Origin: CAILKP01 sp038231815
Lineage (GTDB): Bacteria; Planctomycetota; Phycisphaerae; Phycisphaerales; UBA1924
Assembly (NCBI GenBank): GCA_038231815.1
Contig: JBBRKQ010000007.1
Location: forward strand, 5,311 to 69,310
Length of the DNA stretch: 64,000 nt
Reading direction: 5' to 3'
The translations under genes were made by a program, and so were the position numbers. Positions 44,036 through 52,287 of the stretch are shown in pieces. The notes under the pieces were generated by a model. The model was given only the letters and a program-made list of their open reading frames with translations, was not told where the DNA came from and did no database searches. The stretch's first letter is position 1. Each line of letters begins with the position of its first letter.

Positions 44036-44536
44036 TCACTCTGCGTGCAATACCCGTACTACACCTTCGTGGTGCCTCACCTCCGGCTCGCCCGGTTCCG
44101 GAAAATCTATCCCCACGACATCAATCCTTCTGGGCTGGCCTTGCCAGTTGTTGGCCTTGGTTAAATAGGAAAGCATCGAGCGTAGCTTTGCGCGTTTTTC
44201 GGCATCCACCTGCGCCTCAGGTCTGGGCTGGCCCGGCATGGGCACGCGGGCTTTGACTTCAACAATCACAATCGTCTTGCCGTCCGGGTCACGGGCGATG
44301 ATGTCAAGTTCACCCATCGGCAGTACCACGCTCCGCCACAACACGACGTAGCCCTTGTTTTGCAGGTATCGTGCGGCTAGCGCTTCGCCACGCCGGCCAA
44401 GCTTGTTGTGCGCGCCAGCCCGCCTCCCGCGACCCTGAACAAACTGGACAAAGCTTTGAGCCGCCTGACCAAGCGCCTTGCGAAACGAAACGGCCTGTGT
44501 ACCCGATCGCATCATGCGCTGTTCTGCCTGAAACAT
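44036..44536 (-). CDS. YraN family (UPF0102) nuclease-fold protein
   Basis: A 166-residue protein of the UPF0102/YraN family. The core KLGRRGEALAARYLQNKGY, then MGELDIIARD and IVIVEVKAR, matches the restriction-endonuclease-like fold, with the Asp and ExK metal-site residues. Family members are thought to act on Holliday junctions or DNA ends, but the role is not settled. The ATG at 44536 is preferred to a TTG at 44554. The protein lies 42 bases downstream of the PpiC/SurA lipoprotein gene on the same strand, so the two may be cotranscribed. Confidence 0.88.
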   Translation of the reverse strand: MFQAEQRMMRSGTQAVSFRKALGQAAQSFVQFVQGRGRRAGAHNKLGRRGEALAARYLQNKGYVVLWRSVVLPMGELDIIARDPDGKTIVIVEVKARVPMPGQPRPEAQVDAEKRAKLRSMLSYLTKANNWQGQPRRIDVVGIDFPEPGEPEVRHHEGVVRVLHAE

Positions 44537-44578
44537 CTGGAACCGACGCCGCAACGGGCAGGGATCATCGCAACCACA

Positions 44579-46099
44579 TCACTGACCGTCAGGTTTCGTT
44601 GGCGCGGCGGGAGCGGAATGAGTGGCCGGGGCAACAGCCGGAACGGGGTTGGAACCGGGCACGGTTGCAGCGGCCGGGCCGGAAGGCGCTGCACCACTGG
44701 GAACCAAGCCGGGTGCCGGTGCCGGTGCTGGTGCCGGTCGAGCGGTATTGATCTTCGCTGAATATCGGTCCGCTGCAATCAGCAGCAGCCGCTCATTCAT
44801 CAGCGCCAGGTCTGTCTTGCTGCCACGCTCAATCAGGCGATTGATGAATCGGCTGGTTTCTTCACCAAACTTCTTCTCACGAAGTGATGAAGAAATTTCA
44901 AGTTGCACCTCGGCAAGGTCTCGCGCCGGGGCATTATCAATGCTCTCCATAAACACCCAGATCAAACGATTGCCACTCTCAATCGGCCCGGCAAACTCTC
45001 CGGCCCGAAGCGCGATGGCCTTTTCATTGACCTTGGGGTCTTCCACCAATTTGGCATCTGGCTTTGAGGAGTCAAAGGTCTTGCTCGCCAGGAAGCCACC
45101 CTCACCCGCATTAAAATCGTTCAGCGTGCGGTCTTTGGCGAGTTCGGCAAACTTCTCTCCAGCCGCAAGCTTGGCGGCAACATCAGTAGCGCGTGCTGTG
45201 AGCTTGGCCACCACCTCCGGCGTCCGTCCGGTTTCCTTCTTGGGTACCCAAATCATGCGCAGCGTGGCGGTTGGCGCCGGGTTGTAGGTGTCGTAGTTGC
45301 GGGCGTACTCGCGCTGCACATCACGCCATGAAATGTTCACGCGTGGCGAGATGTACCTCGACACCAGCGTGCGGATCAGGATCTTGTCGCGTTCATCGGT
45401 TGCCTTCTCCTCCAGCGTCTTGCCTTCTTCGGCCAGCAGCCGCTCATTGGCAAGCTCTTGAGAGCCTTCGGTCGTCGTCGTCAGGTTCTCGCGGAGCTTT
45501 GACACCAAATTCACTAGGCCAGCTCGCTCTTCTTTCGTCAGCGTCGCGCGGGCCTCGGCCAGAAACAGTTCATCCTGCAACTGGGTCATCAAAGCGGTTC
45601 CCGTGATCCGCTTGGCCTCGGCAACCCACTCCCGTCCGTTTTTAGACGAGGCTGCCTTTGCAGCCAAGTTCTTATCCAGCGGTTTTAGAAACTCACCCGC
45701 AAAGACCGGCTTGCCGTTGATCTGCCCAACCAGCGACTCGACGATGATCGGATCGCCAACCTTCACTGCCTCGGAACTCACTCGAGCGATCGGTGCCATC
45801 GCCACTGCGGCAGTTGGCAGCGTTGCACCCACCATCGCCGGTGTGGCCACCGGCACTGTGCGCACGGACGGCGCCGGTGCCCGTCCCACCCCTTCGGCAT
45901 CTAGCGCAGCCGCTGGCGGGGTTACCGCTACGCTGTCGCTACCTTGGCCTGCCCTTTTGAATTCCCCAACCGTGACCACACCAGCGGCGGGGTCATCCTT
46001 CTCCGAGGCGCACGCGGCCAGTGTGCCGCTGACAGCCAGCAGAACCGACACTCGCAGAGCCTGCACGGTAATTTGTGTACTCATGAAATCGTGGGCCAT
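44579..46099 (-). CDS. PpiC/SurA-type peptidylprolyl isomerase lipoprotein
   Basis: A 506-residue lipoprotein. The signal ends in the lipobox-like LAAC, near residue 30. An N-terminal SurA-like helical region (about 110-250) contains VGQINGKPVFAGEFLKPL and repeated Lys/Glu-rich helices. The parvulin-like domain (about 265-385) includes LRMIWVPKKETG, then GEKFAELAKDRTLND, GEGGFLASKTF and GPIESGNRLIWVFME; it lacks several canonical isomerase residues, so it may be a chaperone. A Pro/Ala-rich tail ends the protein. The ATG at 46099 has AAGGA 8 bases upstream. It probably assists folding of exported proteins, which are many in this region. Confidence 0.83.
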   Translation of the reverse strand: MAHDFMSTQITVQALRVSVLLAVSGTLAACASEKDDPAAGVVTVGEFKRAGQGSDSVAVTPPAAALDAEGVGRAPAPSVRTVPVATPAMVGATLPTAAVAMAPIARVSSEAVKVGDPIIVESLVGQINGKPVFAGEFLKPLDKNLAAKAASSKNGREWVAEAKRITGTALMTQLQDELFLAEARATLTKEERAGLVNLVSKLRENLTTTTEGSQELANERLLAEEGKTLEEKATDERDKILIRTLVSRYISPRVNISWRDVQREYARNYDTYNPAPTATLRMIWVPKKETGRTPEVVAKLTARATDVAAKLAAGEKFAELAKDRTLNDFNAGEGGFLASKTFDSSKPDAKLVEDPKVNEKAIALRAGEFAGPIESGNRLIWVFMESIDNAPARDLAEVQLEISSSLREKKFGEETSRFINRLIERGSKTDLALMNERLLLIAADRYSAKINTARPAPAPAPAPGLVPSGAAPSGPAAATVPGSNPVPAVAPATHSAPAAPTKPDGQ

Positions 46100-46357
46100 G
46101 CTCGCATCCTTGCGCTGAGTCCGAAAACCGGAAAACTTCGGAAGCCGATGCGCCTGCAGCGCAGCGTCACCGAAACGAGGCAAACCGATGCCTTGAGCGT
46201 ACGCCGCGGAGTGCAGAAAACCGAATTTGCCCGCAATCAACCCGGAACAGGCAGGGCCGAGCCGGGCCGCGGTTGTATACTGGTGCCGTTCGAAGCACCA
46301 GACTCCCACGCCACCACGCCGGCCAGAACCAAACCGGCCCAATACCGAGACACACCA

Positions 46358-46951
46358 ATGGCCGACGGCCCCAAACTCATTCTTGACGACGATTGGAAGA
46401 AAAAGCCCGAGCAGCCCGCGGCCGCCGCGAGCTCGCCCGGGCCATCCGGCATGCAGGTTGATTCAGACTGGAAGTCTCAGGCCAGCGCCGAACGCGACCG
46501 GCTTGCCGCAGAAGAAGAAAAGAAAAAGGCCGCCGGCGGCGCCGGTGGCCGCCCGGGCCAAGGCCCACAGCAAATGCCTGCTGCGGAGTTTCTCGAGCTT
46601 GTTCGTATGCTCACGACGCAGGCGCTCATGTATCTTGGCGCCTTCCCCGACCCTGAGTCGGGCCGGCCAATCCTGGCTCCGGAAATGGCAAAGTTCCAGA
46701 TTGACATGCTGGGCATGTTGGAAGCCAAAACCAAGGGCAACCTGACTCCGGAAGAAAAGGAAGAGCTTGAAGGCGTCATCCGGGAGCTTCGCTTGCAGTT
46801 TGCGCAGGTCATGAAGGCCGTTGAAAAGATGATGGCTGAGCGCGCCGCCAAGGGCTTGCCCTTGACCGGACCAATCACCATCGGCGGGCCTGCACCTTCC
46901 GGCGGGGCCGGCGGAGCCGGACCAGGCCTGAAGTTATCCGGACTTGACTGA
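46358..46951 (+). CDS. DUF1844 domain protein
   Basis: A 197-residue soluble protein. The DUF1844 core lies at about residues 78-165: EFLELVRMLTTQALMYLG, then an acidic EKEELEGVIRELRLQFAQVMKAVE segment. An N-terminal tail rich in Lys, Pro and Ala, with two Asp-Asp-Trp or Asp-Ser-Asp-Trp repeats, is probably disordered, and the C-terminus is Gly-rich. Function is unknown in the family, which is widespread in planctomycetes, acidobacteria and deltaproteobacteria. The ATG at 46358 is used; the longer open frame to 45944 is antisense to the lipoprotein gene. It is divergent from that gene. Confidence 0.88.
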   Translation: MADGPKLILDDDWKKKPEQPAAAASSPGPSGMQVDSDWKSQASAERDRLAAEEEKKKAAGGAGGRPGQGPQQMPAAEFLELVRMLTTQALMYLGAFPDPESGRPILAPEMAKFQIDMLGMLEAKTKGNLTPEEKEELEGVIRELRLQFAQVMKAVEKMMAERAAKGLPLTGPITIGGPAPSGGAGGAGPGLKLSGLD

Positions 46952-47160
46952 CCAGAAGATATGAATCTCAAGCGATCGTTACCGACGAAACACCTTTTGA
47001 ATCGGCCTTCACCGTGACCTATTCTCAGAATAACTGCCAAACCGCAATTGATATCTTTCTACGGTAAGACCACCCTGTTTTCTCACTCAAATCGCGGTTT
47101 CCGTCTCCGTCCAGTTCCACGATACCACTGTTTTAAGATACTCCCGTCAAGGACCATCTC

Positions 47161-48036
47161 GTGACAACCGTCCAAGCATCAGCCGCCGTGACCGCCCCCG
47201 GCTTTTTGGAGAGGCACTCGTTCCTGATTCGAAGGTTGCACTCGCTTTCGGGCATCGTTCCCATCGGGGTGTTTCTCATTGCCCACCTCACCACGAATTC
47301 GTCGATGGCTTGGGGCAAGTTTGGCCTGCGGGGAGAGCACCCCGAACTAGGCGTTCAGGGCGGCGGCGCGTTTTACTTTCAGAAAGAAGTCGCGTGGATC
47401 AACAACGAAGTGCCCCACCTGGCACTCATTGAGATTGTGCTTTGGAGTGCGATCGCATTTCACAGTATCTTCGGTGTCATGTACGCCATGCAGGGCAAGA
47501 ACAATCTCTCCCGATACAGCTATCAGGGCAACTGGCGGTACGCTTTGCAGCGGCTGAGCGGGTACATCGGTATCTTTTTTATCTTCTACCACATCGCCAC
47601 CCTGCGCTGGGGTTGGAACTTCCTCGTCCCCGGTGGCACCATCTGGTCGCACAATTTCTCTGTCAGTACACTGACTATGGCTCTGCGTGGTGGAGATAAT
47701 TTCACTGCCTGGGGCGTTGCCGTGTCTTTGTTTTACTTCGTAGGCATCACCATGCTGGTCTATCACTTCGCCAACGGCCTGTGGACCGCCGCGATCACCT
47801 GGGGCATCACCATCTCCGCCAAGAGCCAAAAGCGCTGGGGCGTGGTGTGTCTTGCTTTGGGTGCCGGGCTGATGCTGGCGGCGTGGTCGTCGCTGTTTGC
47901 GGCACTTGCCATTGATCCCGCTGAGTCACGCAAGGTCGAAGAACTTTACCAACAGGGCAAAGCAGGCGCGATGACCCAGCCGATGGGCTCCGCAGAAACG
48001 GCCTCCGGCGTTCTCGCCCTACATAACGCCCGATAA
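47161..48036 (+). CDS. sdhC: Succinate dehydrogenase cytochrome b subunit (b558 type)
   Basis: A 291-residue five-helix membrane protein that anchors the complex and binds heme b. Putative ligand histidines lie in RLHSLSG, FLIAHLTTN, FHSIFGVMY and FYHIATL, placed as in the b558 family (one polypeptide, no separate SdhD). Such complexes usually use menaquinone. It is longer than the B. subtilis protein, with an extra loop near GLRGEHPELGVQGGG. GTG at 47161 is the start, with AAGGA 8 bases upstream. It is the first gene of sdhCAB, with gaps of about 200 and 110 bases before A and B. Confidence 0.93.
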   Translation: MTTVQASAAVTAPGFLERHSFLIRRLHSLSGIVPIGVFLIAHLTTNSSMAWGKFGLRGEHPELGVQGGGAFYFQKEVAWINNEVPHLALIEIVLWSAIAFHSIFGVMYAMQGKNNLSRYSYQGNWRYALQRLSGYIGIFFIFYHIATLRWGWNFLVPGGTIWSHNFSVSTLTMALRGGDNFTAWGVAVSLFYFVGITMLVYHFANGLWTAAITWGITISAKSQKRWGVVCLALGAGLMLAAWSSLFAALAIDPAESRKVEELYQQGKAGAMTQPMGSAETASGVLALHNAR

Positions 48037-48195
48037 CAATTGATTTTCTTGCCTTACAATAATTTTTCCGATTTAGCCTGATTCGACGAACGATTTGAAC
48101 GTTTTATCCGAATAAACTCAGTGCGGCAGTCATTTCGCAACAACCGTTGTCGCAGCACTGAAACCCGATCTGTTCTGACCGCATCTGATCCCATT

Positions 48196-48231
48196 GATGG
48201 TCTCTGTTGATTTGGACCATCGCACCAGGAG
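48196..48231 (+). promoter_or_regulatory. Hairpin adjoining the sdhA ribosome binding site
   Basis: GATGGTC (48196-48202) pairs with GACCATC (48215-48221). Six bases later comes AGGAG (48227-48231), seven bases ahead of the sdhA ATG. The hairpin could affect access of the ribosome or be the end of an sdhC-to-sdhA intercistronic element. Confidence 0.35.
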
Positions 48232-48237
48232 ACTTCC

Positions 48238-50262
48238 ATGGCCACCACAGCTTCGACCGACCGGCGAGTCATTGTAATCGGAGGTGGCCTTGCCGGCCTC
48301 GCCGCGACGGTTCGACTTGCTGAGGCAGGCATTCCGGTGGACTTGTTCTCGATCGTTCCGGTTAAGCGTTCCCACTCCGTGTGCGCGCAAGGTGGTATCA
48401 ACGCCTGCAACGAGGTTGCCCGCCAGCAAGGCTACAGCGAGTACGAGCACTTCGATGAAACCGTCTACGGCGGCGACTTCCTGGCCGATCAGTCACCGGT
48501 CCTAGAAATGGCCAACTGGGCGCCCCGGGTGATCGACCTGCTGGACCGCATGGGCGTTCCGTTCAATCGCACTGATGAGGGCAACCGCGATTTGCGACTG
48601 TTCGGCGGCTCGCTGTTCAAACGCACCCACTTCTCTGGTGCCACCACCGGCCAGCAGCTGATTTATGCTCTGGATGAGCAAGTCCGCCGGTACGAGTCCG
48701 AGGGCTTGGTCAAAAAGTACGAGTTCTGGGAGTTCCTCTGGCCGATTCTTACTGACGGCGAGTCCGCGGAGCGTTGTGTGGGCATTGTGGCTCAGGACAT
48801 GCGCACAATGCAAATACGTTCCTTCCGCTCAGAAGCCATGATCATGGCCACCGGCGGCTGCGGACTCGTGTTCGGCAAGAGCACCAACTCGGTCATGTGC
48901 ACCGGTGCCGCGGCGGCGCGATGCTTCAAGGCCGGAGTGTTTTATGGCAACCCGGAGATGATTCAGGTTCACCCAACTGCGATCCCGGGTGCTGATAAGC
49001 TCCGCCTGATGAGTGAATCTGCCCGTGGCGAGGGCGGCCGCATCTGGGTACCGGCGATGAAGAACTCTGACGGCACGTGGGGCCCACACCCCCGCAGCGG
49101 TGATGACCCCAAGACCATTCCGACAAGCGAGCGGTACTACTTCTTGGAAGAAAAGTACCCGGCGTACGGCAACATCGTGCCCCGCGATATCGCAACGCGG
49201 GAAATCTTTGACATCTGCGTGAACCACGGGATGGGTGTGGCAAATGCCAATCAGGTGTATCTTGACCTGACCCACCGCGATCCGGATTACCTGACCAAGA
49301 AGCTTGAGGGTATTTTGGAGATCTATGAGAAGTTCGTTGGTGATGATCCACGCTTCACGCCGATGCGTATTTTCCCCGCAGTGCACTACTCGATGGGTGG
49401 CCTGTACACCACGTTTACCAAAGGCCGCTACGAGCCCGCAACGCCTTTGGCAAAGCATAAATCAGGCTCGCGTGCGCCACTGGGCAGTGAAATTGGCCTT
49501 GGCATGCACCCGGGTGCCATCAACAACATGATGACCAACATCGAGGGCCTTTACGCCTTCGGTGAAGTGAACTTCGCGTATCACGGCGCAAACCGCCTCG
49601 GCGCCAACGCACTGCTTTCGTGCATCTTTGACGGTCTGTTCTGCGGTGTCTCGGTCGCCAATTACCTCAGAGATGGGATGCCCTCGAAACGACCGAGCAA
49701 AGATCTCGCCGCCAGCATCTACGACGGCATGGTCGCGCAGGAAGAGGCCAAGCAGGCCAAACTGCTTTCAACGGTGAAGACGGCCGCGACAGCGGAAACA
49801 AACCCGTACACCATCGGCAAAGAACTTGGAGATGAGATGACCGCCGCGTGCACAGTGGTGCGCGAAGCGACGCGCCTGCAGGCGTGCATGGGCAAGCTCA
49901 ACGAGTTGAAAGACCGTTACTCTCGATTGCACCTTGCCGATGCCGCAGCTTGGACAAACCAGTCGCTGTCATACACCCGCTCAGTAGGTGACATGCTGGC
50001 ACTGGCGGAGGCCATGGTGCAGGGCGCAACGGCGCGCCGCGAAAGCCGAGGGGCCCACTATCGCTCAGACTTCACCCAGCGTAACGATGCAGAGTTCATG
50101 AAGACCACGCTGACGAAGTACGATGCCGCCACCAACAGTGTTAAGGTTGAGATGATTCCCTTGGATGCATCCCTGATCGCACCGGCCGTTCGCAACTACG
50201 GCAAGAAGGATGAAGGCTCACCCAAAGCGGCGCCACCAAAGCCCGCACTCGTTGGTGTGTAA
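48238..50262 (+). CDS. sdhA: Succinate dehydrogenase flavoprotein subunit
   Basis: SdhA oxidises succinate to fumarate with covalent FAD. The 674-residue protein shows the FAD-binding GGGLAG near residue 16. KRSHSVCAQGGINAC carries the His that binds the flavin. Catalytic-site segments are QVHPTAIPG, SARGEGGRIW and HYSMGGLYTTF. EVNFAYHGANRLGANAL is a conserved late motif. AGGAG precedes the ATG. It lies between sdhC and sdhB. A Pro/Ala/Lys-rich C-terminal tail is extra. The enzyme is bound to the inner face of the membrane through SdhC. Confidence 0.97.
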   Translation: MATTASTDRRVIVIGGGLAGLAATVRLAEAGIPVDLFSIVPVKRSHSVCAQGGINACNEVARQQGYSEYEHFDETVYGGDFLADQSPVLEMANWAPRVIDLLDRMGVPFNRTDEGNRDLRLFGGSLFKRTHFSGATTGQQLIYALDEQVRRYESEGLVKKYEFWEFLWPILTDGESAERCVGIVAQDMRTMQIRSFRSEAMIMATGGCGLVFGKSTNSVMCTGAAAARCFKAGVFYGNPEMIQVHPTAIPGADKLRLMSESARGEGGRIWVPAMKNSDGTWGPHPRSGDDPKTIPTSERYYFLEEKYPAYGNIVPRDIATREIFDICVNHGMGVANANQVYLDLTHRDPDYLTKKLEGILEIYEKFVGDDPRFTPMRIFPAVHYSMGGLYTTFTKGRYEPATPLAKHKSGSRAPLGSEIGLGMHPGAINNMMTNIEGLYAFGEVNFAYHGANRLGANALLSCIFDGLFCGVSVANYLRDGMPSKRPSKDLAASIYDGMVAQEEAKQAKLLSTVKTAATAETNPYTIGKELGDEMTAACTVVREATRLQACMGKLNELKDRYSRLHLADAAAWTNQSLSYTRSVGDMLALAEAMVQGATARRESRGAHYRSDFTQRNDAEFMKTTLTKYDAATNSVKVEMIPLDASLIAPAVRNYGKKDEGSPKAAPPKPALVGV

Positions 50263-50372
50263 TTTTTTTCGGTTCATCCAAGATTTTTCCCCGTCCCACA
50301 GTTCGCATCCTTCGCTTTTCAATCTGGCCCTTCGGCAGTTTAATAAGTTTGGTACTTTGGCCCCCCTCTCCC

Positions 50373-51218
50373 ATGAGCACCCACACCAAGAACGATCCAG
50401 CAGCCGCCCAGCGCTTGGCCAACCGCAAGTCCGCCGTGGCCAACCGCGCAGTCACGTTTCGAATTAAGCGTTGCGACGGACCGGGCAAGCCCGAGTACTG
50501 GCAGGACTTTAAAGTCCAGGTCCCCAGCAATGCCAATGTGATCTCGTGCCTCCAGCAAATTGCCGCCAACCCCGTCACGACCGATGGCAAGACCAGCACC
50601 CCTGTGGTTTGGGACTCAGGCTGTCTTGAAGAAGTGTGCGGCAGCTGCACCATGGTCATAAACGGCAGTGTCCGTCAGTCCTGCTCCTGCCTGATTGATG
50701 ATTACGCCCCACGAGAAGGCGATGTACTCACCCTAGAGCCGATGAGTAAGTTTCCGGTTGTGCGTGACCTCTGGGTTGACCGCAGCCGCATGTTCCACAA
50801 CCTCCAGCGCGTCAAGGCCTGGGTGCCCATCGATGGCACATACGCATCCGGTGCAGGCCCCAAGGAGGCTCCGGAGGAGCAGGAAACCCGGTACGTGCTC
50901 TCAACGTGCATGACCTGCGGGTGCTGCCTTGAAGCGTGCCCCCAGTTTAATGTTGAGCCCGAACCGGCGAATTGGGACACAGCGTTTGTGGGCGCCCAAG
51001 TCATTAGCCAAGCCCGCCTCTTTAACATGCACGCAACCGGCGAGCGGCTGGCCAGTGATCGCCTCGAAGTCATGGCCGGCCCCGGCGGCGTGAGCGAGTG
51101 CGGCAACAGCCAGAACTGCGTGAAAGTGTGCCCCAAGAACATCCCGCTGACCGAGTCCATCGCGGCCATGGGTCGTGCGGTGGTGTTCCACAAGATCAAG
51201 CAGTTTTTCCGAGGCTAA
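50373..51218 (+). CDS. sdhB: Succinate dehydrogenase iron-sulfur subunit
   Basis: SdhB passes electrons from SdhA to the heme and quinone. The 281-residue product has the [2Fe-2S] ligands in WDSGCLEEVCGSCTMVINGSV, with a further Cys in VRQSC. The cluster motifs CMTCGCCLEACPQF and CGNSQNCVKVCPKN supply the [4Fe-4S] and [3Fe-4S] ligands. The ATG at 50373 is preferred; the frame stays open upstream, but only from a TTG. There are about 110 bases between sdhA and sdhB. The gene ends 39 bases short of the convergent mqnB. Confidence 0.96.
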   Translation: MSTHTKNDPAAAQRLANRKSAVANRAVTFRIKRCDGPGKPEYWQDFKVQVPSNANVISCLQQIAANPVTTDGKTSTPVVWDSGCLEEVCGSCTMVINGSVRQSCSCLIDDYAPREGDVLTLEPMSKFPVVRDLWVDRSRMFHNLQRVKAWVPIDGTYASGAGPKEAPEEQETRYVLSTCMTCGCCLEACPQFNVEPEPANWDTAFVGAQVISQARLFNMHATGERLASDRLEVMAGPGGVSECGNSQNCVKVCPKNIPLTESIAAMGRAVVFHKIKQFFRG

Positions 51219-51257
51219 GCGGCAGCACGTCCGGCCTTGCGGCCGTCACCCCGACCG

Positions 51258-52076
51258 CTATGGCAGAGTCCTCAGCTGCTGCACGAACACGACAGCTGCA
51301 TGCCCCAGCCGCTCAAGGGCTGGTTTAATTTGCCATACCTGTTTGGCCCGGTCACCAGTGGTGTTGGAAATCACGCGAAGTTCAGCAAATCGCGCTACCA
51401 CGCTATTAGAGTTACTCCGAGCCGTTGCCCTGAGTGCGACGGCATGCCCAACGGCCGCACCCTCCATAGCTTCGGCGATGGCCCCGGTTCGCAGTGCCAC
51501 GGCGCTTGCCAGTGCATCCGTGCCAGAGCAGGTGGAAACCGTCGCAACAGGACCGGATCTGGCGGCCCAGTCGGCGGCCCGCAATCGTGGCAGCAGGGCT
51601 GCTCCATCGGCGTCACCTGCAACGCCATCCGCCGTGAACGGCCCCAGCGCAAAGCCCATCTCCCAGCAGTTGAAAAAGCGTTCGGGGGTTTGTATCCCCT
51701 CATCCCCATAGCACGAACGGTTGGCAAGAATCACATCCAACAAGCGTGCGCCGCCACTGGCTACAGGCACTTCAGGAGCCAGCCCATCCGGTCGCGGCAG
51801 CGCCCCGGCAATGCCGATGCTCACCAGCAGCGGGGCTTGAAACCCGGCCGCTCCGGCCGCCTTGGCCTGCCAATCATCTAAGATCCGGGTTGCCGCGATG
51901 GCGGCGTTGACCTTGCCGACACCGGTGCATGTCAGTCCGACGTTGGGGGCAACCTGAAGGCGGTCAGCCGCACCCGCAGGGCCCTGAACGACTGGCTTCT
52001 GGCCAAATGCCGCGGCAATCGCCAAAAACTCGGGGTACGCTGCGGCCAATAACTCGATCGAACTGATGTTTTGCAT
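51258..52076 (-). CDS. mqnB: Futalosine hydrolase
   Basis: MqnB cleaves futalosine to dehypoxanthinyl-futalosine and hypoxanthine in the futalosine route to menaquinone. The 272-residue protein has the nucleoside-phosphorylase fold. Landmarks are GVGKVNAAIA, then GIAGAL, AMEGAAVGHAVALRA and ELRVISNTTGDR. The Met-Glu pair in AMEGAA is the nucleoside-binding site of the superfamily, and the ELRVISN ending followed by W-x-I is typical of MqnB. The ATG at 52076 is used; the long upstream frame to 52745 is antisense to the next gene. Other nucleosidases of the family cannot be fully excluded. It converges on sdhCAB, whose b558 type needs menaquinone. Confidence 0.82.
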   Translation of the reverse strand: MQNISSIELLAAAYPEFLAIAAAFGQKPVVQGPAGAADRLQVAPNVGLTCTGVGKVNAAIAATRILDDWQAKAAGAAGFQAPLLVSIGIAGALPRPDGLAPEVPVASGGARLLDVILANRSCYGDEGIQTPERFFNCWEMGFALGPFTADGVAGDADGAALLPRLRAADWAARSGPVATVSTCSGTDALASAVALRTGAIAEAMEGAAVGHAVALRATARSNSNSVVARFAELRVISNTTGDRAKQVWQIKPALERLGHAAVVFVQQLRTLP

Positions 52077-52287
52077 CTCATGGCATCGTTGGCGACGAAT
52101 CGACGGATATGCAGCCCCAGCTCGCTTCTTTGGGCCAGAAAGTCTGCAACTTGTTCGGTCCGGACCCTTACGATAGAAGTAGGCAAAAACGGTGATTTCA
52201 CCGGTTTGCCGCGATCTGGGGGCCAAGCTGGCTTGGCTTCGGTCGCAATGCAGGATGTCTCGGTTCGCGGTCGCCGCGGAAAGTTTT

